From Psychromarinibacter sediminicola (GTDB taxonomy: Bacteria > Pseudomonadota > Alphaproteobacteria > Rhodobacterales > Rhodobacteraceae): a DNA stretch of 64,000 nucleotides. Under the pieces are notes generated by a model. It made no database searches and was not told the DNA's origin. It was given only the letters and a program-made list of their open reading frames with translations. Of this stretch, positions 46,880-55,575 are shown piece after piece. Every line of letters starts with the position of its first letter. The stretch's first letter is position 1. A program made the translations under genes and the position numbers. The stretch spans positions 1 to 64,000 of the forward strand of contig NZ_JARGYC010000010.1 of the NCBI RefSeq assembly GCF_029168335.1. The letters are read 5' to 3'.

Positions 46880-47487
46880 CAGGCCCGCTCCGGGAAGAAG
46901 CGCGCGTCGCCGGTGCGGCAGGCCTCCTCCGCGGCGGGCCGACCGTCTTCATAGGCCGCCTGCCGGATCGCGGCGTCCGCCAGGTCGGGGGTCTCGGTCC
47001 GCCCCGCCTCGGCCGTGAAGCCGCGGTCGGCCAGCCACTCCCGCGCGATGCGCACGGCCTCGGGAATCCGTCCCGCCACGACCGCGCGCAGCCCGCCGCC
47101 GTAATCCTCCAGCTCCTCGGGCTGGCAGCCGATCAGCACCAGTTCGCCGGGGCAGTACCCCATCAGCTGCGCCGTCGCGATCACGTCCTGGAACCCGGTC
47201 TGGTGCAGCGACATCTTCTTGGCGCCCATGAAGGCCGGGATCTCGTCGCCCTCGACCACCTTCATCTCGCCTGGCGCCAGGCCGTAATCGACGGCGTCGA
47301 AGACGACCATCACGTCGGCCTCCTCCAGGAACGGCAGCAGGTACAGGCCCTGCGTCCCGCCATCCAGCACCGTCACCTCCGTGCCGTAGCGCAGCGTTCC
47401 GGCCAGATGCTCGACGCAGCGCACGCCGAACCCCTCATCGGCCCAAAGCAGGTTTCCGATACCCAGGATCAGCGCCCTGCGCCCCAT
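46879..47487 (-). CDS. hupD: Hydrogenase maturation endopeptidase HupD
   Basis: A 202-residue nickel-dependent protease that removes the 15-residue tail of HupL after NiFe insertion. GIGNLLWADEGFGVR holds the conserved Asn and Glu; VFDAVDYGL the Asp; and KMSLHQTGFQDV the His. Start ATG 47487 follows GAGGGAGGG. It begins a new block after a 275-base gap containing a terminator and direct repeats. Confidence 0.94.
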   Translation of the reverse strand: MGRRALILGIGNLLWADEGFGVRCVEHLAGTLRYGTEVTVLDGGTQGLYLLPFLEEADVMVVFDAVDYGLAPGEMKVVEGDEIPAFMGAKKMSLHQTGFQDVIATAQLMGYCPGELVLIGCQPEELEDYGGGLRAVVAGRIPEAVRIAREWLADRGFTAEAGRTETPDLADAAIRQAAYEDGRPAAEEACRTGDARFFPERA

Positions 47488-47616
47488 GTCACCCTCCCTC
47501 GCGTCGCCGGCGCGCTCCCCCGCGCCGCCTGTGGAAGCCAATCTACGGTTTCGCCCGCCGGGCGGCAGCGATTCTCCCACCTGAGAGAGAAATCGGGCAA
47601 ACCCCTGATATTTTTG

Positions 47617-47680
47617 CCATTTCACAGAGCCGGGCCAGTATTGGCCGCCCACTACGTGCAAAGTTTCTTTCCATTTCACA
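47617..47680 (-). repeat. Direct repeats upstream of hupD
   Basis: On the minus strand TGTGAAATGG occurs twice (47680-47671 and 47626-47617), 54 bases apart, which is close to five helical turns. Each is followed by an A-rich run. They lie about 130 and 185 bases before the hupD start, in the only sizeable gap between hupC and hypE. They could be regulator sites for a separate hupD promoter. Confidence 0.45.
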
Positions 47681-47713
47681 CGATGACCGAAAACCCGGCG
47701 ACCAGCAAAGAAA

Positions 47714-47735
47714 AACGGGCCCCGAAAGGCCCGTT
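47714..47735 (-). terminator. Intrinsic terminator after hupC
   Basis: AACGGGCC, six-base loop, GGCCCGTT: a perfect 8-bp GC-rich stem. On the minus strand it is followed by TTTCTTTGC, giving a U-rich tail. It lies 27 bases beyond the hupC stop. It should end or attenuate hupSLC transcription before the maturation genes. Confidence 0.8.
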
Positions 47736-47762
47736 CCGCTTCGCGTCGCCGCTGGAAACCGA

Positions 47763-48539
47763 TCAGTCCGGCCGGTCGTCCTTGAAGGTCCGGGTGCCCG
47801 AGATCATCGTCGACACCATCGACTGCCGGCTCATGATGTCCTCGCGGATCGCGGCGTAGATATGGATCATCATGAAGATCACGATGAACCACATCCCCAG
47901 GTGGTGGACCGAATGCAGCACCTGCGTGTTGCCCACCAGCCCGATCAGCCAGCCCATCGCCATGTCGGGCCACGACCCCTGCCCCGCGCCCTCGGCGTAA
48001 AGCGCCCAGCCGGTGAGGATCATGAAGCTGATCCCGATGGTCATGAAGAAGAACATCGCGATCTGCGCCAGCGGGTTGTGGCCCACGTATTTCTTGGGCT
48101 CGCGTTCGAGGAAGGCGTACCATTTCAGCTCGAACCACACCTCCTGCCACCAGCGCTTCTTCCACACCGGCACGTAGAACAGCTGCCGGGAATGGTGGTT
48201 GCCCACGATGGCCCAGTAGATGCGGGCGGCGAAGGCCACCGTCAGAAGCTGCCCGGCCGCGAAATGCGCGAACCGGGTATAGCCCATGACGAACTGAAAG
48301 GTCGCCTCGGCGAACTCCATCGACGGCAGGGGCGAGGCGATCAGCCAGCCCGAACCGATCAGCACTAGGATCAGCGCCGCGTTCAGCCAGTGCCACAGCC
48401 GCACCGGCCATTCGTAGACGAATACGCTGGTGCGCAGGCGGATGCTCTCCACGTCCTCGTGGGTCGCGTCGCCGGCCAACTGGGAACTGACCAGCGGCTC
48501 GACCTTGACGTTCGGGGAATGGATCAGGTCGTCCGGCAT
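47763..48539 (-). CDS. hupC: Hydrogenase b-type cytochrome HupC
   Basis: A 258-residue inner-membrane diheme cytochrome that anchors HupSL and passes electrons to quinone. Four helices are visible. Heme-ligand histidines occur in RLWHWLNA, YTRFAHFAAG and LHSVHHLGMWF. It starts 4 bases after the small ORF at 48544. A strong terminator follows it. Confidence 0.94.
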   Translation of the reverse strand: MPDDLIHSPNVKVEPLVSSQLAGDATHEDVESIRLRTSVFVYEWPVRLWHWLNAALILVLIGSGWLIASPLPSMEFAEATFQFVMGYTRFAHFAAGQLLTVAFAARIYWAIVGNHHSRQLFYVPVWKKRWWQEVWFELKWYAFLEREPKKYVGHNPLAQIAMFFFMTIGISFMILTGWALYAEGAGQGSWPDMAMGWLIGLVGNTQVLHSVHHLGMWFIVIFMMIHIYAAIREDIMSRQSMVSTMISGTRTFKDDRPD

Positions 48540-48543
48540 CGCC

Positions 48544-48711
48544 TCACTCCTTCCGACGCGCGCGCAGCGCCCAGAGAACCACGGCGACCCCGACCAGCCC
48601 CAGCCCGTGCAGCGGCGACAGCGCCCAATGCGCCGGCCCCTCGACCCCGTGCCCCGGATGCGCCAGCGCCGGCGCGGCCGTCAGTGCGAACATCGCGATT
48701 GCATGTCTCAT
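48544..48711 (-). CDS. Small His-containing membrane protein between hupL and hupC
   Basis: A 55-codon gene. It begins MRHAIAMFALTAAPALAH, a signal-peptide-like N-terminus (possible cleavage after ALA), followed by PGHGVEGPAHW with several His, one membrane helix (LGLVGVAVVLWAL) and a basic tail RARRKE. ATG follows GGGAGGATCACC, an excellent ribosome site. Spacing is 12 bases after hupL and 4 before hupC, so it is surely co-transcribed. I recognise no family. A role in anchoring or metal handling for HupSLC is a guess. Confidence 0.68.
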   Translation of the reverse strand: MRHAIAMFALTAAPALAHPGHGVEGPAHWALSPLHGLGLVGVAVVLWALRARRKE

Positions 48712-48723
48712 GGTGATCCTCCC

Positions 48724-50517
48724 TCAGCGCACCTTGACGTTGGCCAGCTCGTCGCCGTCGGGCGACATGACGTGGGTCGAACAGGCCAGGCACGGGTCGA
48801 AGCTGTGCAGCGTGCGCAGGATCTCCACCGGCTCTTCGGGCCGTTCCACCTTGGTGTTCATCAGCGACGCCTCGAACGCACCGATATTGCCGGCGGTATC
48901 GCGGGGGCTGCCATTCCAGGTGGTCGGCACCACGCACTGGTAGTTCTCGATCCGCCCGTCCTTGATCCGGACCCAGTGGCCCAGCGCGCCGCGCGGCGCC
49001 TCGGTCGCGCCCACGCCCTTGGCCTCCTTCGGCCAGGTGGACGGATCCCACTTCTCGACATTCGCCGTGGCGGTGTCGCCGTTGACGCAGTTCCGCACCA
49101 GCTTGTCGAAGAAATGCTTTTGCAGCCGTCCGCAGTATTCGCTTTCCAGCGCCCGCGCGGCCGTCCGCCCCAGCGTCGAGAACACCGCCTCCAGCGGCAG
49201 GTCCATGTCGCGCAACAGCCCGTCGACCTGGCCCTTGATCTCCTCGTGCCCCGAGGCATAGCCGACGACGTAGCGCGCCAGCGGCCCCACCTCCATCGCG
49301 TGGCCCTTCCAGCGCGGCGCCTTGATCCAGGAATACTTCGCCGCCTCGTCCAGCTCCTCGATGTTGGTCTTCGTGCCCTTGGCGTTCGGCCCCAGCTCGT
49401 AGTTCGCCTCGGTCACGCCGTCCCAGGGGTGCAGCCCCTTGCCCGGCTCGCCGTAGGTGTACCAGCTGTGATCCACGAATTCCTGGATCTGCTCGGGATC
49501 GCGCTGATCCACGTCATGCACCGTCGCCAGGTCGCCGCCGATGATCGCGCCGCGCGGCAGGTGCAGCTGTTCGGCCGAGAAATCGTTCGCATGCTCGGGG
49601 ATGTCGCCATAGGCCAGGCAGGCCTGCGACGACAGCCCGCCGCCATAAAGCCACGCCTTGTAGAACCCGCCGATCGCCTTGACATCGGGCAGATAGACGT
49701 TGGTGTTGAACTCGATGCACTTGTCGATGATCGACGACACCAGGTTCAGCCGCTCCATGTTGATCGCGCCCACGGCCCCGGTGCCGTCGATGTTGATCGG
49801 GCACGGCACCCCGCCCACCAGCCAGTTGGGATGCGGGTTCTTGCCGCCGAAGATCGTGTGGACCTTCACGATCTCCTTCTGCAGGTCCAGCGCCTCCAGG
49901 TAGTGGGTCGTCGCCATCAGGTCCGCCTCGGGCGGCAGCAGGTAGGCCGGGTTGTCCCAGTAGCCGTTCTTGAACAGCCCCAGCTGCCCCGATTCCACGA
50001 ATTTCTTCAGCCGGTTCTGCACGTCGCGAAAATAGCCCGGCGAGGACAGCGGGTGCGACGGGCTGACCGCCTGCTGCAATTCCGACGTCGCCTTCGGATC
50101 GGCCTTCAGCGCGTTGACCGGATTGACCCAGTCCAGCGCGTGCAGGTGGTAGAAATGCACGATGTGGTCGTGGATCTGCAGGTTCAGCTGCATGATGTTG
50201 CGGATCGAGTTCGCGTTGTCCGGGATGGTGATCCCCAGCGCGTCCTCGACCGCCCGCACGCTGGTCAGCGCATGCGTGCCGGTGCAGACGCCGCAGATCC
50301 GCTCGGTGAAGGCCCAGGCGTCGCGCGGGTCGCGGCCCTTCAGGATCACCTCCAGCCCGCGCCACATGGTGCCCGTGGACACCGCGTTGGTGATCATGTT
50401 GTCGTCGTCGACATTCACCTCGCAGCGCATGTGCCCCTCGATCCGGGTGACCGGGTCGACCACGACGCGCTTGCCGGAGTTGTCCAGCGTGAAGCCGTTG
50501 GGAGTTTGAATGACCAT
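48724..50517 (-). CDS. hupL: Uptake [NiFe]-hydrogenase large subunit HupL
   Basis: A 597-residue catalytic subunit. NiFe ligands are Cys75 and Cys78 ([11 protein letters not shown]) and Cys576 and Cys579 ([10 protein letters not shown]). The chain continues 15 residues past His582 ([15 protein letters not shown]), the tail removed by HupD. It is carried to the periplasm bound to HupS. Starts 3 bases after hupS; length and motifs fit group 1 membrane-bound hydrogenases. Confidence 0.97.
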   Translation of the reverse strand: MVIQTPNGFTLDNSGKRVVVDPVTRIEGHMRCEVNVDDDNMITNAVSTGTMWRGLEVILKGRDPRDAWAFTERICGVCTGTHALTSVRAVEDALGITIPDNANSIRNIMQLNLQIHDHIVHFYHLHALDWVNPVNALKADPKATSELQQAVSPSHPLSSPGYFRDVQNRLKKFVESGQLGLFKNGYWDNPAYLLPPEADLMATTHYLEALDLQKEIVKVHTIFGGKNPHPNWLVGGVPCPINIDGTGAVGAINMERLNLVSSIIDKCIEFNTNVYLPDVKAIGGFYKAWLYGGGLSSQACLAYGDIPEHANDFSAEQLHLPRGAIIGGDLATVHDVDQRDPEQIQEFVDHSWYTYGEPGKGLHPWDGVTEANYELGPNAKGTKTNIEELDEAAKYSWIKAPRWKGHAMEVGPLARYVVGYASGHEEIKGQVDGLLRDMDLPLEAVFSTLGRTAARALESEYCGRLQKHFFDKLVRNCVNGDTATANVEKWDPSTWPKEAKGVGATEAPRGALGHWVRIKDGRIENYQCVVPTTWNGSPRDTAGNIGAFEASLMNTKVERPEEPVEILRTLHSFDPCLACSTHVMSPDGDELANVKVR

Positions 50518-50520
50518 CTA

Positions 50521-51615
50521 TCAGACCTCCTCGCTGGCAGGCTTGTCCTGCGTTTTCTTCTGTGCGGATTTCAGCGCCGAGACGGCGGCGTGCAGCGCGA
50601 TGCCGCCGCCGACCACGCCCGCCGCCGCCATGCCGACCTGGTCGGCATTCGCCTCGACCCCGAACTGGGTCAGGTCGGTCACCCGGTCGTAGAACGACCC
50701 CTGGTCCCAGAACCCGTCCTCGGAACAGCCGATGCAGCCGTGGCCCGACTGGATCGGAAAGGACACGCCCTCGTTCCAGCGCACCGTGGAACAGGCGTTA
50801 TAGGTCGTCGGGCCCTTGCAGCCCATCTTGTACAGGCAATAGCCCTTCTTGGCGTTCTCGTCGTCCCAGGCCTCGACGAACTGGCCCGCGTCGAAATGCG
50901 GCCGGCGGTAGCACTTGTCGTGGATCCGCTGGGAATAGAACATCTTCGGCCGCCCCTGCCGGTCGAGCTCCGGCAGCCGGTCGAAGGTCAGCATGTAGGT
51001 GATCACGCCGGTCATCACCTCGGCGATCGGCGGGCAGCCCGGCACCTTGATGATCGGCTTGTCGGTGATCACCTTGTGCACCGGCGTCGCCCGCGTCGGG
51101 TTCGGCTTCGCCGCCTGCACGCAGCCGTAGGAGGCGCAGGCGCCCCACGAGATGATCGCCTTGGCGTCCTTCGCCGCGTGGCGCAGCTGCTCCACGAAGG
51201 GCTTGCCGCCGACGATGCAGAACATGCCGTCCTCGTTCAGCGGCGGGTTGCCCTCGACCGCCAGGATGTAGTTGCCCCTGTATTTCTCGATGGTGTCCTC
51301 TAGCGCCGCCTCGGCCTGGTGGCCCGCCGCCGCCATCAGCGTGTCGTCGTAGTCGAGGCTGATCATCGACAGCACCACGTCCTTGGCCAGCGGGTGCGCC
51401 GAGCGGATGAACGACTCCGAGCAACAGGTGCATTCCAGCCCGTGCACCCAGATCACCGGCGTGCGCGGCTTGGTCTCCATCGCCTGGGCGATCTTCGGCA
51501 CGAAGGCCGGCCCCAGCCCCAGCGCCGCCGCCGTCAGCGAGCAGTATTTCATGAAGCTGCGCCGGGTGATCCCCTGGCTCCGCATCACCTCGTAGAATGT
51601 CTCGATCCGGCTCAC
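50521..51615 (-). CDS. hupS: Uptake [NiFe]-hydrogenase small subunit HupS, O2-tolerant type
   Basis: A 364-residue iron-sulfur subunit with a Tat signal (TRRSFMK at 17-23) and a C-terminal anchor helix ([16 protein letters not shown]). If cleaved before Met46, the proximal-cluster cysteines of ECTCCSESF fall at mature positions 17, 19 and 20. WGACASYGC supplies the pair equivalent to 115 and 120. This six-Cys set is the 4Fe-3S signature of O2-tolerant enzymes such as Ralstonia HoxK. GTG start behind GGAGGAGGG. Confidence 0.96.
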   Translation of the reverse strand: MSRIETFYEVMRSQGITRRSFMKYCSLTAAALGLGPAFVPKIAQAMETKPRTPVIWVHGLECTCCSESFIRSAHPLAKDVVLSMISLDYDDTLMAAAGHQAEAALEDTIEKYRGNYILAVEGNPPLNEDGMFCIVGGKPFVEQLRHAAKDAKAIISWGACASYGCVQAAKPNPTRATPVHKVITDKPIIKVPGCPPIAEVMTGVITYMLTFDRLPELDRQGRPKMFYSQRIHDKCYRRPHFDAGQFVEAWDDENAKKGYCLYKMGCKGPTTYNACSTVRWNEGVSFPIQSGHGCIGCSEDGFWDQGSFYDRVTDLTQFGVEANADQVGMAAAGVVGGGIALHAAVSALKSAQKKTQDKPASEEV

Positions 51616-51833
51616 GTCGGCCCTCCTCCATTCCGTTTGCCTTGCGTCGCGCCGGCATCGCGGCGGGCGCGGGTTGGGCCATCATGCCGGTATGCCACGG
51701 TGTGCGAAGGGGAAGCGCCGAAGGAATCGGAAAGCGCCGGAAAAGCGCGCGTTTCCAGGGACTTGCCAGATACTCTTGATGGAATTGGTCCGCCGCGGCC
51801 GGACTCCCGCTTACCGCCCCGCGCGGACGCCGG
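51616..51833 (-). promoter_or_regulatory. hupS promoter region with three imperfect repeats
   Basis: 218 bases between hypF and hupS. On the plus strand GGAAGCGCCG (51711-51720), GGAAAGCGCCGG (51729-51740) and GGAAAAGCGCGC (51739-51750) are three imperfect direct repeats. They lie 95-135 bases before the hupS start, where activator sites would be expected. I found no perfect TTG-N5-CAA site, the motif reported for R. capsulatus HupR; TTG-GGCCA-TCA at 51674-51684 comes closest. Confidence 0.45.
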
Positions 51834-54068
51834 TCAGGTGCTTTCCAGCCGGGCCAGCGCCACCAGCGCCTGTCCCAGCGCCAGCCCCCCGTCGTTCGCC
51901 GGCACCTTCCGATGGACCAGCACCGGCACGCCCTCCAGCGCCTGCACTGTCAACTCCAGCAGCAGCGCGTTCTGAAAGCACCCGCCCGAGAGTACCACCG
52001 CCTCGGCCGCGCCGGTCTCCACCAGCCGCCGCGCCGCGCCGGCAAAGCCCCGCGCCAGCCCGGCGTGAAACCGCCACGCCATCTCCGCCGGCGCCACGCC
52101 GCGGTCCCGGTCCGCCCGCCAGCGCGCCCAGAGCGGCGCCGCGTCCAGCACCGACCCCGCCAAGTCCAGCGGGTAGCCCGCGCCCCGCTCTCGCGCCTGC
52201 AACGCCAGCGCCTCCAGCCCCATCGCCGCCTCGCCCTCGTAGCTCTGCGCGCCCGAAAACCCCAGCACCGCCGCGAAAGCATCGAACAGGCGCCCCGCCG
52301 AGGAGGACAGCGGCGCGTTCACGCCCTGCGCCGCCGCCTGCCGCAGCATTCCCAGCGGCCGGTCGGAGAATATCGCGTCGGCCACCTCGCCCAGCCCCGC
52401 GGCATCCAGCTGCGCCACCGCGTTCCGCCACGGCTCCCGTGCCGCGACGTCCCCGCCGATCAGCGGCACCGGCGAAAGATGAGCCTCGCGCGAGAAACCC
52501 CTGTAATCGCCCAGCAAAAGCTCGCCGCCCCAGACCGTCCGGTCGCGCCCGAATCCGGTGCCGTCCAGCACGATCCCCGCCACGCGGCCCCCGTCCAGCG
52601 GCCACCCGGTCTCGCCCAGGCAGGCCGCCAGATGCGCGTGATGGTGCTGCACCTCCACCACCGGCAGGCCCAGCCCGTGGGCGTGCTGCGTCGCGCGATA
52701 GCCCGGATGCAGGTCGCAGGCCACGGCCTCCGGTGCATGATCGAACAGCGCGGCATAATCCCGGTCCGCCTGCACGAACGCCTCCCAGGTCAGCGCCTCG
52801 TCCAGCTCCCCCAGGTGGTGCCCCAGCAACGCCTGCCGGTTCTTCACCAGGCAGATCGCGGCCTTCATCTGCCCGCCATAGGCCACCAGCTGCCGCCCAC
52901 CGAACCCCTCGGGCAGCGGCAGCGTCCCCGGCACCCGGCCGCGCGCCCGGCGCAGCACCATGGGCCCCTGCGGCGTGATCCGCTCCACGCTGTCATCCAG
53001 CCGCCGCGCGATCTCGCGGTCGTGCATCACGAAGGCATCCGCGAAACCGCCCAGCGTCTCCCGCGCCTCCGCGTTGCCGATCGCCTGCGGCGCGCCCGAC
53101 AGGTTGCCGGAGGTCATCACTAGCGGCCGCCCGACCGCGCCGCACAACAGGTGGTGCAACGGCGTATAGGGCAGCATCCAGCCCAGCGTCGCCTGCCCCG
53201 GCGCCACCTCCTCCGGCAGTGCCGCGCCGGCCTTCTCCAGCAACACGATCGGCGCCGCCGGATCCTGCAGCAGCGCCGCCTCCTCCTCCGAGACCGACGC
53301 ATACCGCCGCACCACCTCCAGCGGCGCCATCAGCGCGAACGGTTTCGCCGGCCGCCGCTTCCGCGCCCGCAACAGCGCCACCGCCGCCGCATCGGTCGCG
53401 TCGCAGGCCAGGTGAAACGCGCCCAGCCCCTTCACCGCGACGATTCCACCGTCCCGCAGCGCCTCGGCCGCCAGCGCCAGCCAGTCGCCCGCGACCTCGA
53501 CCCCGTCCCGTTCGACCCAGACGCGCGGCCCGCACTCCGGGCAGGCGACCGGCTGGGCATGGAACCGACGGTCGCCGGGATCCTCGTATTCCGCCCGGCA
53601 CGCCGCGCACATGACGAAGGGTGCCATCGTCGTCTGCCCGCGGTCATAGGGCAGCCCGGTGAGAATGCTGAACCGCGGCCCGCAATTGGTGCAGTTGGTA
53701 AAGGCGTAGCCGCGCCGCCGCCCGTCACCGAAGATCTCGGCCACGCAGTCCGCGCAGCTCGCCGCGTCCGGCGTCACCCGCGTCTCGGCCCCCGGCCCGC
53801 CCGAGGCCACGATCACGAAGTCCGCCCGCTCGGCCACCTCGCAGGGCGCCGCCTCCACCGCGTCCACCCGCGCCAGCGGCGGCGCCTCCGCCGACAACGC
53901 CGCGACGAAGGCGTCCAGCCCCGCCCCGCGGGCGAAGACCAGCACCCCCTCGGCGTCGTTCCGCACCTCGCCCGTCACCCCGTGCGTCCGCGCCAGCTGC
54001 CAGACGAAGGGCCGGAACCCCACGCCCTGCACCTGCCCGCGCACCCGGATCCGCATGCCCGACGTCAT
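51834..54068 (-). CDS. hypF: Carbamoyltransferase HypF
   Basis: A protein of about 744 residues that makes thiocarbamate on HypE from carbamoyl phosphate, the first step of cyanide-ligand synthesis. N-terminal acylphosphatase domain (RGQVQGVGFRPFVWQLA), two zinc-finger pairs (CADC/CTNC and CAAC/CPEC), YrdC-like domain (KPFALMAP), and Kae1-like domain with VQHHHAHLAA. ATG 54068 chosen; a TTG 18 bases upstream extends the frame but lies in the repeat-like element. Ends 218 bases before hupS. Confidence 0.94.
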   Translation of the reverse strand: MTSGMRIRVRGQVQGVGFRPFVWQLARTHGVTGEVRNDAEGVLVFARGAGLDAFVAALSAEAPPLARVDAVEAAPCEVAERADFVIVASGGPGAETRVTPDAASCADCVAEIFGDGRRRGYAFTNCTNCGPRFSILTGLPYDRGQTTMAPFVMCAACRAEYEDPGDRRFHAQPVACPECGPRVWVERDGVEVAGDWLALAAEALRDGGIVAVKGLGAFHLACDATDAAAVALLRARKRRPAKPFALMAPLEVVRRYASVSEEEAALLQDPAAPIVLLEKAGAALPEEVAPGQATLGWMLPYTPLHHLLCGAVGRPLVMTSGNLSGAPQAIGNAEARETLGGFADAFVMHDREIARRLDDSVERITPQGPMVLRRARGRVPGTLPLPEGFGGRQLVAYGGQMKAAICLVKNRQALLGHHLGELDEALTWEAFVQADRDYAALFDHAPEAVACDLHPGYRATQHAHGLGLPVVEVQHHHAHLAACLGETGWPLDGGRVAGIVLDGTGFGRDRTVWGGELLLGDYRGFSREAHLSPVPLIGGDVAAREPWRNAVAQLDAAGLGEVADAIFSDRPLGMLRQAAAQGVNAPLSSSAGRLFDAFAAVLGFSGAQSYEGEAAMGLEALALQARERGAGYPLDLAGSVLDAAPLWARWRADRDRGVAPAEMAWRFHAGLARGFAGAARRLVETGAAEAVVLSGGCFQNALLLELTVQALEGVPVLVHRKVPANDGGLALGQALVALARLEST

Positions 54069-54110
54069 GGCTTCATCTTGGCCCAAATACTCCGGGGGCG
54101 TCCGAAGGAC
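54066..54110 (-). repeat. Repeat-like element GGAGTATTTGGGCCAAGATGAAG upstream of hypF (partly shown)
   Basis: On the minus strand this stretch reads CCCCCGTCCTTCGGACGCCC (a GTCC-TTCG-GGAC-like hairpin), then GGAGTATTTGGGCC and AAGATGAAG, running into the hypF start. I recall very similar TTCGGAC...GGAGTATTT..GGCCAAGATGAAG stretches as abundant intergenic elements in Rhodobacteraceae genomes. Only one copy occurs in this window, so its repeat nature cannot be shown here. Confidence 0.4.
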
Positions 54111-54144
54111 GGGGGCAGAGCCGCCGGGATCCCGGCCGCCCCGC

Positions 54145-55575
54145 TCAGTGCACCGTGCAGACCATGCAAGGGTCGAAACTCCGCACCACGTGCTGCACCG
54201 CCACCGGCGTCTCCTCGGCCTCGACCACCGGGCAGCCGACCAGCGCCGCCTCCACCGGCCCCGGCACGCCCTCGGCGTCGCGGGGCGAGAAGTTCCAGGT
54301 CGTCGGCGCCACGATCTGGTAGCCCGCGATCCGCCCGCGCTCGATCCGCAGCCAGTGGCCCAGCGTGCCCCGCGCCGCCTCGACGAGCCCGGCGCCGGCC
54401 CCGTCCTTCGGCAGGTCCCAGTCCCCCATGAACCGCGCCGCCGGGTCGAGCCGCGCCGCCCAGTCCTCCAGCCAGAGCTGCGTCCGCGCGATCTCCAGCA
54501 GCCGCCCGGCGATGCGCGCCCGCACGCCGGCCTCGTCCGCCAGCGCCAGGGCCAGCGGGTGCCCGTCCACCACCTGCCGCGCCAGCGCGCCGACCTCGAC
54601 GGTCCCGCCCGCCAGCCGCGGCGCCTTGCACCAGGAATAGCCTGGCTCGCGCATGTCCTCGTCCGGCGCGGTGACCCCCTCGGCGGGATGCGCCGCGCCG
54701 CCCAGCATCCACGCGTGGCTCAGATCCTCGACCACCTCGGCCGGGTCGAACGCGCGCAGCGCGCCCGCCTCCCAGACCCCGGCCCGCGTCGCCCGGCCCT
54801 CGGGCATCGGATACGCGCCGCAGGACAGATACCGTCCCGGCCCGCGCCCCAGCGTCGCCAGCCCGAGATCCGCCGCGATCTCGCCGAACAGCCCCGCGGC
54901 CCCCGTGCCCCAGGCCTCCAGCCCCGCCACGCTGTCCAGCGCCGCGAACTCCTCCAGCCGCGCGCCGAACAGCACCGTCTCCAGCGCCCGGCGATGCGCC
55001 CGCAGCGCGGTCTGTATCTTCACCTTGTCGCGCGCATCCGGCGTCCGCGTCACCCCAGCGGGCTGGATCGCCAGGGTGTGCGGCCACTTGCCGCCCAGAA
55101 GCCCCACGATGTGAAACAGCCGCGCCCGCGCCTCCAGCAACGCCCGCGCGACCGAGCCCTCCTGCGCCGTGAACGCCTCCACCGCGCGCCCGTGCCAGGC
55201 CCGGCCCGCATAGACCGGCCGCGCGAAATCCGGCATGAAGAACAGCGCGAAATGCGTCAGGTGGTCGGCCAGGTTCTCGACCCCGTGCAGGATCGCGGCC
55301 GCCAGCGCCCCCTGCTCGGGCATCTCCGCCCCCGACGCCTCGGCCAGCGCGAAGGCCGCCGCCGCCGACTGGCTGATCGAGCAGATGCCGCAGATCCGCG
55401 GCGTGATCGTCAGCGCGTCGCGCGGGTCGCGGCCCGTGAGCATCATCTCGAAGCCCCGGAACAGCGGCGAGTTGGCCCAGGCCGCCGCCACCCGGCCCTC
55501 GGCCACGTCAAGCCGGATTTCAAGGTCGCCCTCGACCCGGTTGAACGGCCCGACCAGAAGCTGCCGTTCGCTCAT
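54145..55575 (-). CDS. hupV: Regulatory (H2-sensing) hydrogenase large subunit HupV
   Basis: A 476-residue NiFe subunit. Ligands are Cys62 and Cys65 (PRICGICSIS) and Cys470 and Cys473. The protein ends exactly at DPCMVCTVH, with no C-terminal tail, as known for sensor hydrogenases that need no maturation protease. With HupU it reports H2 to the HupT kinase. Start MSERQLLVG overlaps the hupU stop by 4 bases. Confidence 0.95.
   Translation of the reverse strand: MSERQLLVGPFNRVEGDLEIRLDVAEGRVAAAWANSPLFRGFEMMLTGRDPRDALTITPRICGICSISQSAAAAFALAEASGAEMPEQGALAAAILHGVENLADHLTHFALFFMPDFARPVYAGRAWHGRAVEAFTAQEGSVARALLEARARLFHIVGLLGGKWPHTLAIQPAGVTRTPDARDKVKIQTALRAHRRALETVLFGARLEEFAALDSVAGLEAWGTGAAGLFGEIAADLGLATLGRGPGRYLSCGAYPMPEGRATRAGVWEAGALRAFDPAEVVEDLSHAWMLGGAAHPAEGVTAPDEDMREPGYSWCKAPRLAGGTVEVGALARQVVDGHPLALALADEAGVRARIAGRLLEIARTQLWLEDWAARLDPAARFMGDWDLPKDGAGAGLVEAARGTLGHWLRIERGRIAGYQIVAPTTWNFSPRDAEGVPGPVEAALVGCPVVEAEETPVAVQHVVRSFDPCMVCTVH

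Noticed and set aside
51616-51833. Perfect HupR site TTG-N5-CAA before hupS
   Set aside because: All TTG occurrences in the gap were checked; none is followed by CAA after five bases.
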